Assembly (NCBI GenBank): GCA_022496205.1 | Contig: WTXD01000022.1 | Span: 310,001-374,000 of the forward strand | DNA length: 64,000 bases | DNA from: Gloeopeniophorella convolvens | Taxonomy: Eukaryota > Basidiomycota > Agaricomycetes > Russulales | Reading direction: 5' to 3' | Shown: piece after piece, positions 1 through 9,698 of the stretch | Position numbering within the stretch: position 1 is the first letter of the stretch | Layout: each line of letters starts with the position of its first letter | Translations under genes and position numbers: made by a program | Notes under the pieces: generated by a model | Told to the model about the DNA's origin: nothing | The model's database searches: none | Seen by the model: the letters and a program-made list of their open reading frames with translations, nothing else

Positions 1-766
1 AGTCCCCCTGCTGGCCCCACAGGGCAACCATGCTGAACCACAGCACCCAGACCGTATGCCACCCCAGATCGGGGAGTTCATCTCGAAGGAGGTGTACGAG
101 GGCAAGCTCAACTCGTACCCGCAGCACCCCGTGAAGGCTGCGACGACGGCGTGCCACTTTGTCGACGTGCCCGGCCTCGAGAAGCTCGATTCGAATGGGA
201 AGAGTTACCTCGTGCGTGCCGCGGCGTGCCCTGTTGCACGGGGCCGAATGAGCTGACGTGTATGGGGCGCGGCGGACAGAACGACGAGGAGGTGGCGGCG
301 GCGATGCTCCTCGCGCGGCACCTCGAGGAGGAAGGCACGCCGTACCGGCTCATCACGCCGTACGACGCGCAGCGCAGCGCGCTCGAGCACGCGCTCCAGG
401 ACGCGGAGCTCGACTGGCACGACAAGTGCTTCAATGTCGATTCATTCCAAGGTACGCCGCGGGTCTCCCGCCTTCACGCGGCACCGTCCGAAAGCGCTGA
501 CCGAACGCGAACGCGGGGCAGGCAACGAGGACCACGTCATCGTGATCTCGGTCGTGCGCACCAAGGCGCTCGGCTTCCTGAGCAGCGTGCGGCGCACGAA
601 CGTCATGCTCACCCGGTGCCAGCGCGGAATGTACATCCTCTCCAGCCGCGCGTTCCTCGCTGGCAAGGGCGCCGACTCGCTCGTGGGCAAGATGGCCGCC
701 GAACTGGGCACCCGGCCCGGTGCGTGGCTGACGCGCGCGGACCTTGAGGCAGCCAAGTTCGAGTGA
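1..766 (+). CDS. SF1 (Upf1/DNA2-like) helicase, 3' part only
   Basis: C-terminal RecA-like domain of a superfamily 1 helicase; the gene begins left of the window. Exons run about 23-211, 280-451 and 522-766, with GT-AG introns at 212-279 and 452-521 and a TGA stop at 764-766. Visible motifs are RMPPQIGEF (start of the second helicase domain), ITPYDAQR, the motif V region VDSFQGNED spanning an intron, and the motif VI region RRTNVMLTRCQRGMY. These match the AAA_12 family of RNA/DNA helicases; the substrate cannot be told from this part. Near position 50 the expected STQHRMPP reading needs one extra base, so a 1-nt deletion is suspected. The last exon from about 558 onward is repeated in the truncated copy at 5,867. 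Family call is firm; which helicase it is remains open. Confidence 0.8.
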
Positions 767-1023
767 GTGTGCTGTTGAGGAGGGACGGAGCTCCGAAGGG
801 AACGAAACGTGAAACCGGAGAATGAGGACAAAGGCGGGGGTGCAGTTGCAAGCATGTGCAGACGATGCGATGCGCGCGAAAGCGGTTCTGGTTCTGAATG
901 CGTCCGACAATGTATGGACGAGTGTATGTACAATTAGCAGGGGCCGGAAGTTGGCGTTGAGGAGTGGTGGTATTTCAATGGAATGTAGCCAAACAGAATG
1001 TATGCCAGGTGCGCGCTGGGTGG

Positions 1024-3473
1024 TCAGAGGCGGGCGGGCGGCGGCGGCTCCTCGGACGAGCAGACGACCTTCATATCGTGCAGCGCGGTCGCGATGGCGC
1101 GCTGGAACGCGGCGGTGTCCGTCTCGGGGCACGAGTACTTCGACTCGACGCTGAACCTGATGCCGTCGGGCGTGATGATGTCTGTGCGGCACAGACAGAC
1201 ACGTCAGCCAACGCAGCCTCGGCCCGCCGCGACTCAAAAGTACTTACAGTTGATACCGTAGCCGTCATGATACGGCGCGCCAAAGCTGCGCCAACCAACC
1301 AACCAAAGCAAAGTGAGCAGACGCGCAACAAGAGCGCAAGCAGCACGCACCCGGTCCCGCGGAAGTCGCTCGTCGCGCTCAGCCCGCTCGTGCTCAGCTT
1401 CCACTCCTGGCTGCGCGCGAAGAGCGGGTCCTCGAGCAGCGCCGCGCCCTCGCCCGCGCGCAGCATGTGCCGCAGCCCGAACAGGTGCCGGTCGACGCCG
1501 CGCCCCGTCATAGCCTGGCGGGTGAGCGCGACGTGTGTCTTTTCCGCGCAGCGGAGGAGCGCGAGCTTGGTCGCGGCCTGCGCACGCGTGGGTGTTGGTG
1601 TTAGTGTCAGCGTCAGTGTTTGGGAGGACGGCGCGCGGACGCACGGGGGCGGACGGGTCGGCCATCGCGAGCACCCACGCGCGGCTGTCCGCGCTGAGCA
1701 CGCGGATCGCCTCGGTGCGGCCCTTGTCGAAGATGCGCGTCAGCGCAGTCTCGTACGTCGCCGTGAACGTCCCGCGCGTGCGGTACCACGCGAGCTGGAG
1801 CGCCATCTGCAGGTACGCGTCCGGCGAGATGCCCACTGCGGGGCGGCGCGTGCGTGCGTCAGCTCCGGCAGGGCGCAGAGAGGGCGGGACGGGACGCGCG
1901 TACCGGCGGATTTGATCCAATCCGCGCCGTAGTCGGGGAATCAGAGCACGCTGTCGTCCGAGTCAGCGATGAGCGCCTTGGCTCGGGCCTCGGCGCCGGC
2001 GCACTCGCTTGCGATGTGCGCGTCCGTGGCCCAGTTGAGGCGCTCCCACCCACCGGCGCTGGCGCTGGCATCAGGGTTGGGAGGGAAGGGCGCCGGCTCG
2101 AGATCGGGGAAGGACTCGGGGACGATCGACTGGACGACGGCATACTGGGAGACGGCGCTCGGCACGAGGGCGTCGCAGGGCGAGTGCTCGCCCATGGCGC
2201 CTGCGCGGGTGTTGGACTCGACGATGATGGTGTAGATCTTGTCGAACCACCGGTTGTGCGCGTCCTTTGAGGAGCGGGTATTGTGTAGGTGGTGGTCGAT
2301 CTCTGCGAGCGAGTCGATGGGAATCGGGGTGAACGGCTGGGAGCCAAGGGTATGGGAATCGAGCGCAACAGCGAAGACGGACTCTTGTATGATTTTGAGT
2401 GTAGACCGGTTGGTCTTGGAGAGGGAGAGCAGGTATTGGAGGTTCTGGAAGAGTAAGCCTAGCGCCGATCAATGTTTGCGAAGGGACCGACCTCTGCCCA
2501 ACGATCGCGGTCGTCCGCGCTCAGGAGCCCTACGGGGACGGGCTTCTAGCCAACGGCGACTCGATGCCCAGCATCGGCGACCACGCCTCTCAGACGCTGC
2601 TCTATCTCGCCCACGGAGAAAAGCGCGCCGCCCGCGCCATAGACGTCGACGGCGTACAGCCAGTCATTGACCAGGACGACGATCTTGCGGGTATTAGGGG
2701 AACCGGGAGGGGACTGAAGGCTCAGCGTGTCACATCCAAGTTGGGGAACGCGGGAGGTACCAAACATCGTGGCGACGGTCTCCTGGAGCCATACCGCTGG
2801 ATGGATGATCGTATCGCTCAGAGCGGACGTAGAACGTGGATGCGTACGCACCTGCGCGATCGGAATTAGGGTAAACTTTCTGTCTGGGGTGCAGTCGAAG
2901 ATTGTTCAGCGCGGGACAAGGCACAGAGAGAATGACCAACCGTGCTATAACATCTTTGCAGTATAAGTGTCTATGTGTGAGCCATGCCGCACGTCTAACC
3001 TGCCAGGGATTGATGCCCAAGGGTTTGAGAGCAGAGGAATATGGGTCGCGCAGAACATGTTCCGGGACGCGGTCGTCATTGACAAACGCGAGCCACCAGT
3101 TGGAGTGGATGAGAAGGGGCAGGCGCCATTCAAGGTAGGCCTTTTTGAGCCAGAGCTCATCAAGCCAGTTGACGGGAGAGGCGCGGTCCAGGGCTTGTAG
3201 ACCGATCAGCTTCCGAGAACCGACGGATGGAGCAGGCAGGAACGGACCTAGGAGACGGTCCTGGCATTTGGCACCGACACCTTTCTCGAAATCGTCGGCC
3301 CACTGCTGCCTGGTCTGGAGGGCGGACTGGACTGAGGGGCCTCCGCGGGCCTCTTGTTCGTGGAGAAGAGGAAGGAGGGACTGGAGGTAGCGCGAGAGGG
3401 TCTTGTGGAGGTTGGGCACGGGGAGCCGGGGGCGCGTGGGGAGCGGGTCTGGGATGTAGGATACGGTGTCCAT
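1024..3473 (-). pseudogene. Carnitine acyltransferase, copy 1, two in-frame stops
   Basis: Choline/carnitine acyltransferase family (acyl-CoA plus carnitine to acylcarnitine plus CoA). Recognisable blocks in order: YLEWRLPLLIHSNWW in the N-terminal half, FGTSRVPQLGCDT, the catalytic-His block AGAMGEHSPCDALVPS, and LSTSGLSATSDFRGTG with the STS motif, followed by GAPYHDGYGIN. Start ATG is at 3,473 and the final TGA at 1,024-1,026. Compared with copy 2 (6,343-8,775) it carries two substitutions to stop: TAG at 2,546-2,548 (a Glu codon in copy 2, after HRVAVG) and TGA at 1,941-1,943 (a Trp codon in copy 2, after SDDSVL). Both lie in conserved exons, not introns. The rest of the frame, including the IQESVFAVALDS block that is damaged in copy 2, is intact. 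Most likely a decaying duplicate. Confidence 0.85.
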
Positions 3474-3510
3474 TGGGTAAAGAATGATGGGCTAACATGG
3501 CGTGAAGGAG

Positions 3511-3520
3511 GCTTTATATC
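3511..3520 (-). promoter_or_regulatory. TATA-like box, acyltransferase copy 1
   Basis: GATATAAAGC on the minus strand, about 40 nt upstream of the ATG at 3,473. Copy 2 has the related GGGATATATGG at 8,815-8,826. Position is plausible for a short leader; function is inferred. Confidence 0.35.
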
Positions 3521-3575
3521 CCTGACGAAGTCTTGCGGGCAATGACCATGGATGTAGGGCGTTGCATAGAGTCGC

Positions 3576-4084
3576 ACACGGACTGTCTCTGCCCCGTTTC
3601 CCGACTCCCCCGATGTTACAAGTCGGGCTGAGTACGAGTATCAGAGATGGCCCTGCACTAGCAATCATCCCGCTTGCAGTGTCGCCTGGCGCGCCGTCTG
3701 ATGTGAGTGAGGTCGCGTCGGCGCCCTGGGTGGGGAAGGAGAGCAGGCAGAGTGAGTCTGCTATCATGTGGAAGTACGCGCTGCCGAATGCAACGCCGCA
3801 CAACAATCTTAATTGGCCGCAGAAGACCGGGTTATCATAGTCAGCCAGGAGTTGGCCAGGAGCCTCACAGGTCGACGCCCCCAGAGACGAGGCTCAGCGA
3901 ACTGAATTGGTCGCTCATCCGGCTCGGACGATATGAATGGGCTCTGCTGAGCTCTGGCAGAATAGAATAGGTCAATATATGAGTAGCCGGCTACGTGATG
4001 CAAGCCACAGCAAGCCACTCAGCTCACTAGTCTTCGCCGAATCATCCGAATGATCAACTTGACACAAGATGGCCAGAATCAGAA
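3576..4084. other. Spacer with no gene seen
   Basis: Unique sequence between the duplicated block and the TIR element. No ORF here resembles a known family and no repeat was recognised. Confidence 0.5.
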
Positions 4085-4475
4085 TACAGTCGTTTGCATT
4101 GCGGTTATCAGTCGCGCGTTTTTTCGAGGGTCCGAGCCTAGGAGTCAGCTATTCCTGGACTTCTCTTTGCGAGTCACGCGTGACCGGTGACCTCCGAGTT
4201 TGACATTCGAGTCTGGAAACCTGCCTTGCATCTGTCTCATCCAAGTCTTGGTATTGACCACAGATTCTTATTTTGACAAGCTGCGTGATGTACATCTTAG
4301 TGCCAAGTGTGAGTCGCGATAGCAAGTCAGACAGCGGGGGCCTCACACGCCGCTCGCAGCTGAATCATTACTGAGTGGTGCACATCTGGAAGCTGAGTAG
4401 GTTGTCTACGACTAGTCTACGACAGCCTTGGACGACTTTGACCGACTTTGACAACTTTGACAACCTACAAGCGAG

Positions 4476-4526
4476 TTAGCCGAGTCGGCTAAGCACCAAC
4501 TGAATTGATTTTTCTATTCAGTTGGT
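4476..4526. repeat. Two adjacent hairpin-forming inverted repeats
   Basis: TTAGCCGA (4,476-4,483) pairs with TCGGCTAA (4,485-4,492) around one base. ACCAACTGAAT (4,495-4,505) pairs perfectly with ATTCAGTTGGT (4,516-4,526) around a T-rich 10-nt loop. Just upstream, 4,433-4,462 is a short tandem array of a 9-10 nt CGACTTTGAC-like unit. All lie inside the TIR element. Confidence 0.7.
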
Positions 4527-4746
4527 CGCAGACGCGCACGTCCCACCCGTTTTGCAGATGCAGATATCGCGCTATCAAGGGCAGCACGAGGTAGTTTAGG
4601 GTCATGGGATGATGGGAAGCGCGAGCGGCATCAGGCTGGCGGGTCTGCTCAGCCCAAGCCCACATTGATCAGCATGCCCTGCTCGACAAATACACGACGG
4701 CATGCGACACGTACCGGGTCTGCTCCGTGAAAACCTCCCCGCGCGT

Positions 4747-4977
4747 TCAGCCCTCCTTCTGCGCAAGCTCAAAGAATGCCACGTCGCGTGTGGCGAGGCC
4801 CGGGCAGCGGTGCATATAGAAGACCCCGCCACGCTTCATGTTCACCGACCTGCTCCATTCAGCCCCAATTAAGCACACGGCGGGGGGGGGGGGGGGACGA
4901 CACACCTGCGAGTGGTTGAAGGTGGAGTTGTCCAGCAGGATGAACACGAGGTGCTCCCCTGTGTCGGGCGGCGGCAC
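4747..4977 (-). other. Exon-like gene fragment inside the TIR element
   Basis: On the minus strand GEHLVFILLDNSTFNHSQ is followed by a good donor (GTGTGT), a 15-G/C homopolymer, and an acceptor (GAGCAG) leading into VNMKRGGVFYMHRC and a stop. This looks like two exons of a captured or relic gene, but no family was recognised. Confidence 0.3.
4882..4896. repeat. Homopolymer G15
   Basis: Uninterrupted run of 15 G on the plus strand inside the TIR element; its length is prone to sequencing error. Confidence 0.9.
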
Positions 4978-5805
4978 GACGTCCTACCTACAGATGCATC
5001 TTGCGACGCACGCCTCTGTATCCACGCCGCTCGTGGCAGTGCTGCGCGATGTGTTTATAAGCAGCACAACATCGAGGTGAGCGACGACTTGGGGATTAGG
5101 GTCCTGAGGCTGAGCGCAGACGGGAATAACTGGGTCACTTGACCATGACTATATATATGGGGTGGACTCTCGAGTCGGGCCGTTCCATCGAAGATCACCT
5201 TTCCAACACCACGATGATTTCGGACAGCCTGAGGAGACGGGATGGATAGGAGGGGGACGGTGAGGGAGACAAGTAAGGGCGACACAGGACAGTGGACGTG
5301 GAGGCATGGCAGGGAACGACAAGGGAAAGCGGGGCATTGGTATACGAGTGAGGGCCCGGCGCACGAAGGGGTCGTTGACCACGGTCATGAGGGCAAGGCG
5401 GAGGCGCACACCGTTCGGCAGCTGGATGTGCGTCAAGTGGGACAGGCATGGTGGACTTGTCATCAGAGAATGGGGGAAGATGCACCAGCGACGCAGCAGG
5501 TGCAGACCTTCGGAGACCAGCGCCGTTGCTCGATCGGCCGAATTGGCTAGCCGTGATTCACGACGTAGCCGGCGAACTCTCGAAAAAACACGCGACTGAC
5601 AACCGCAATGCAAACGACTGTAGAAGAAAAAGCATCGTTGATCTTGAACTATATGTGACGAAGCGGCTCGGATAGCCGAGTCTTGGCCGACTCGTCATTG
5701 AAGATGAAGAAAGATGTGATTGAACGTTCGTCAATGAATTAATGAACTTTCGTCGATGAGACGCGACAATCCACGCTCTCCCTTACTACGACACTCGAAC
5801 CTCTC

Positions 5806-5870
5806 CCGATTCCAGGTCCCGGGCCGGCACTCTCGGGAGGCGCGTCGCATCCCAGTGTCGTGTCTCTCCT
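5806..5870. repeat. Degenerate copy of the RMI1 upstream region
   Basis: The core CGCGTCGCATCCCAGTGTCG at 5,841-5,860 resembles 9,647-9,667, just upstream of RMI1, and weaker similarity extends leftward (CCGATTCCAGGTCCCGG versus CCGATGCCGGATCCCGG). It directly abuts the truncated helicase fragment. Confidence 0.5.
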
Positions 5871-6085
5871 CGGACAGCACCAAGGCGCCCGGCCTCCTGA
5901 GCAGTGTGCGGCGCACGAACGTGATGCTCACCCGGTGCCAGCGCGGAATGTACATCCTCTCCAGCCGCGCATTCCTCGCGGGCAACAGCGCCGACTCACT
6001 CGTGGGCAAGATGGCCGCCGAGCTGGGCACCCGGCCCGGTGCGTGGCTGACGCGCGCGGACCTTGAGGCAGCCAAGTTTGAGTGA
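5867..6085 (+). pseudogene. Truncated helicase fragment, duplicate of last exon
   Basis: Only the C-terminal exon of the helicase at 1-766 is present, from LLSSVRRTNVMLTRCQ to the TGA at 6,083-6,085. Motifs I to V and the whole N-terminal domain are missing because the duplication breakpoint cuts at about 5,877. Upstream sequence is unrelated to the helicase. It cannot make a working helicase. Confidence 0.85.
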
Positions 6086-8880
6086 GCGCCCTGTTGAGGA
6101 GGGACGGAGCTCCGAAGGGAACGAAACGTGAAACCGGAGAATGAGAACAAAGGCGGGGGTGCAGTTGCAAGCATGTGCAGACGATGCGATGCGCGCGAAA
6201 GCGGTTCTGGTTCTGAATGCGTCCGACAATGTATGGACGAGTGTATGTACGATTAGCAGGGGCCGGAAGTTGGCGTTGAGGAGTGGTGGTATTTCAATGG
6301 AACATGGCCAAACAGAATGTATGCCAGGTGCGCGCTGGGTGGTCAGAGGCGGGCGGGCGGCGGCGGCTCCTCGGACGGGCAGATGAGCTCCATATCGTGG
6401 AGCGCGGTCGCGATGGCGCGCTGGAACGCGGCGGTGTCCGTCTCGGGGCACGAGTACTTCGACTCGATGCTGAACCTGATATCGTGGGACGTGACGATGT
6501 CTGCGCGGGCACACACACACGTCAGCCAACGCAGCCCCGCACGCGCCCTACAGCGACTCGAGTACTCACAGTTGATCCCGTAGCCGTCGTGATACGGCGC
6601 GCCAAAGCTGTGCCACCAACCAGTGAGAACGCGCGACAGGCAAGAGCAGCGGTGCAGGCAGCACGCACCCGGTCCCGCGGAAATTGCTGGTTGCGCTCAG
6701 CCCGCTCGTGCTTAGCTTCCACTCCTGGCCGCGCGCGAAGAGCGGGTCCTCGAGCAGCGCCGCGCGCTCGCCCGCGCGCAGCATGTGCCGCAGCCCGAGC
6801 AGGTGCCGGTCGACGCCGCGCCCCGTCATGGCCTGGCGGGTGAGCGCGACGTGCGTCTTCTCCGCGCGGCGGAGGAGCGCGAACTTCGTCGCGGCCTGTG
6901 GGGGTGCGCACGCGTGAGTGTGAGTGTGAGTGGCTGTGTGAGGGAGGACGCACGGAGGCGAATGGGTCGGCCATCGCGAGCACCCACGCGCGGCTGTCGG
7001 CGCTGAGCACGCGGATCGTCTCGGTGCGGCCCTTGTCGAACACGCGCGTCAGCGCGGTCTCATACGTCGCCGTGAACACCCCGCGCGTGCGGTACCACGC
7101 GAGCTGGAGCGCCATCTGCACCCACGCGTCCGGCGAGAGGCCCGCTGCGGCCGCGTGCGTCAGCTCCGACCGGGAGCGGAGAGAGAGAGAGGAGCGGGAC
7201 ACGCGTACCGGCGGACGTGATCCAGTCTGCGCCGTAGTCGAAAAACCAGAGCGCGCCGTCGTCCGAGTCGGCGATGAGCGCCTTGGCGCGGGCCTCGGCG
7301 CCGGCGCACTCGGCTGCGATGCGCGCGTCCGTGACCCAGTCGAGGCGCTCCCACCCACCGATGCTGGTGCAGGCATTGGGCTCGGGGGAGAAAGGCGCGG
7401 GCTCGGGCTCGGGAAACGACTCGGGGACGATCGACTGGACGACGGCGTACTCGGCGACGGCGCTCGGTACGAGGGCTTCGCAGGGCGAGTGCTCGCCCAT
7501 GGCGCCTGCGCGGGTATTGGACTCGACGATGATGGTGTAGACCTTGTCGAACCACCGGTTGTGCGCGTCCTTTGAGGAGCGGATGTTGTGCAGGTGGGTA
7601 TCGATTTCTGCGGGCGAGTCGATGGGAATCGGGGTGGAAGGTTCGGAGCCAAGGGTATGAGAGTCTAGGGCGACGGCGAAGATGACTCTTGTATGATTTT
7701 GAGTGTAGACCGGTTGGCCTCGGAGAGGGAGAGCAGGTGTTGGAGGTTCTGGAAGAGTGAGTCTGGCGTTGGTCGAGGCTCGCGAGGGGACCGACCTCTG
7801 CCCAACGATCGCGGTCGTCCGCGCTGAGTAGCCCTACGGGGACGGGCTTCTCGCCAACGGCGACTCGATGCCCAGCATCGGCGACCACGCCTCTCAGACG
7901 CTGCTCTATCTCGCCCACGGAGAACAGCGCGCCGCCCGCGCCGTAGACGTCGACGGCGTACAGCCAGTCATTGACCAGGACGACGATCTTGCGAGCGTTG
8001 GGGGAGCCGAGAGGGGGCTGGAGGCTCAGGGTGTCACAGCCACGCTGGGGGACGCGGGAGGTACCATACATTATGGCGACGGTCTCCTGGAGCCATACCG
8101 CTGGATGGATGATTGGATGGCTCGGAGCCGACGTAGACTGGATGGTTACGAACCTGTGCGATCGGTATTAGGATTATTTCCTGTCTGCGAGGCAGCCGGG
8201 GACTGTTCAGCGCGGGGCAAGGCGGAGAGGGAACGACTGACTGACCGTGCTATAACATCCCTGCAATATAAGTGTCTATGTGTGAGCCATGCCGCGCGTC
8301 TAACTTGCCAGGGATTGATGCCCAAGGGTTTGAGAGCAGAGGAATATGGGTCGCGCAGGATATGTTCCGGGACGCGGTCGTCATTGACAAACGCGAGCCA
8401 CCAGTTGGAGTGGATGAGGAGGGGCAGGCGCCATTCAAGGTAGGCCTTTTTGAGCCAGAGGTCATCAAGCCAGTTGACGGGAGAGGCGCGGTCCAGGGCT
8501 TGTAGACCGATCAGCTTCCGAGGACCGACGGATGGTGCAGGCAGGAACGGACCTAGGAGACGGTCCTGGCATTTGGCACCGACACCTTTCTCGAAATCGT
8601 CGGCCCACTGCTGCCTGGTCTGGAGGGCGGACTGGACTGGAGGGCCTCCGCGGGCCTCTTGTTCGTGGAGAAGAGGAAGGAGGGACTGGAGGTAGCGCGA
8701 GAGGGTCTTGTGGAGGTCGGGGACGGGGAGACGGGGCGCGGGGGGCCGGCTTGGGATGTAGGACACGGTGGCCATTGGGGGGAGAGAAGGGCGATTTACG
8801 ATGGCGTGAAGGAGGCCATATATCCCTGACGAGGTCCTGCGGGCAATGAACATGGATGTAGGGCTTTGCATAGCGTCCCA
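5877..8880. repeat. Tandem segmental duplication, copy 2
   Basis: Direct-repeat partner of 558-3,575: helicase tail, spacer, acyltransferase gene and about 100 bp upstream of it. Introns differ by small indels and by simple GT-rich repeats (near 6,915-6,940). Confidence 0.9.
6343..8775 (-). CDS. Carnitine acyltransferase, copy 2
   Basis: Predicted carnitine O-acetyltransferase-like enzyme, which shuttles acetyl units as acetylcarnitine between compartments. Eight exons: 8775-8242, 8184-8154, 8100-7796, 7748-7209, 7144-6954, 6895-6669, 6607-6570 and 6500-6343. Restored length is 674 aa, typical of the fungal family. Domain blocks: YLEWRLPLLIHSNWW, YGTSRVPQRGCDT, the catalytic-His block AGAMGEHSPCEALVPS, LSTSGLSATSNFRGTG and APYHDGYGIN. 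No clear mitochondrial presequence or C-terminal peroxisomal signal is visible (C-terminus PPPPARL). One base is missing at about 7,683 relative to copy 1, which shifts the frame before IFAVALDS; as other conserved genes here show the same kind of lesion, an assembly error is likely. Unlike copy 1 it has no nonsense substitutions, so it is the better candidate for the working gene. Confidence 0.85.
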
Positions 8881-9698
8881 TTCAAACTGTAGCAAGTTGT
8901 TCCGTTCCTCCCGACGGTATCGACTCGACTTGAAGTTGCTTCGACTTGTACGACAGAGACGACCCTGCACTCGTCCGGCCCGGCCATTGATCATGATCGA
9001 GCCCGGAGGCCGGCCCGCCACCGCGTCGCGTCGCGCGCAAAGTCCCGAATCTCGACGTCCTCCTCCAGCCAAAGCCAGCTGAGCGGCAGAGTAGACAGGA
9101 CAGACCGCTATCGAGCGTCGGGAGTACGTATTGCAGAATGCAGACCTGGGTCCTATGATAATTAGCCCCATGACCCCTTACCTCTGGAGGCTTGGCTCTT
9201 GCGGCCAACCGAGTTGCTCAATCATCTCGTTCGGACGAACAAGGTCCTGCAGGGACACATCTTCCCTTGGAGTTCTGCACAAGTTCTGCGTTTACATTAT
9301 CTGATATGCTTCTCATGTATTTACCAAGTTTCAAATTTATTTACCAAGATCTGAGTGCGCGCCCCTCCAGAGGAAAGCCTCTTGTACAGAATGTTCTGCC
9401 CATATGAATGACACAAAAAGTGTAGGTGTAGTAGATATGTACCAGTGCATTATACATACCGAGTTGAAGCCTTGGGTTCCCTTGTTCCTGGAAGATTGAT
9501 GGCCGTGCACATCAGCGTCCTGGAACACCGATTTCTCCACTCAATCAACTGCAAACTTCACAACAACGTAAATTCTATTGAAAATTGTGCCAATTCTGTG
9601 CGCGTGGTACGTGCTCCGATGCCGGATCCCGGACGCGTCTTGTTGGCGCGTCGCGTCCGAGTGTCGCGTCCTCTCCTTGCTCGCGTTCCACCATAACC
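8881..9698. other. Intergenic; upstream region of RMI1
   Basis: No gene recognised. AT-rich around 9,270-9,420. The last ~80 bp are GC-rich, and the segment 9,618-9,677 is the one echoed at 5,806-5,870. Divergent to the acyltransferase gene. Confidence 0.5.

Larger units (their letters stand above)
558..3575. repeat. Tandem segmental duplication, copy 1
   Basis: This stretch covers the end of the helicase last exon, the intergenic space and the whole acyltransferase gene with its upstream region. It matches 5,877-8,880 at an offset of about 5.3 kb. Coding parts are nearly identical and introns are more diverged. The left breakpoint is at the shared GCACCAAGGCGC, and similarity fades near 3,575/8,880. 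Confidence 0.9.
4085..5622. mobile_element. TIR DNA element, Tc1/mariner-pogo-like, non-autonomous
   Basis: A 45-bp left repeat (4,087-4,131, starting CAGTCGTTTGCATTGCGG) is matched in inverted orientation by 5,576-5,620 with 42 of 45 positions identical. Both ends are flanked by TA (4,085-4,086 and 5,621-5,622), as expected of TA-target elements whose ends start CAGT. The element between the TAs is 1,534 bp. No DDE transposase frame was recognised inside, so it is probably non-autonomous. It lies wholly in the spacer between the two duplicated acyltransferase blocks. Family assignment rests only on the TA target and end sequence. Confidence 0.8.

Noticed and set aside
431..1932. Long overlapping frames (268 and 322 codons) on both strands over the helicase end and acyltransferase copy 1
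   Set aside because: They are shadows of GC-rich coding DNA, cross known introns and have Arg/Ala/Pro-rich, low-information translations.
1941..2548. TAG and TGA in acyltransferase copy 1 as recoded or selenocysteine codons
   Set aside because: Copy 2 has ordinary Glu and Trp codons at these sites and the family has no recoding there.
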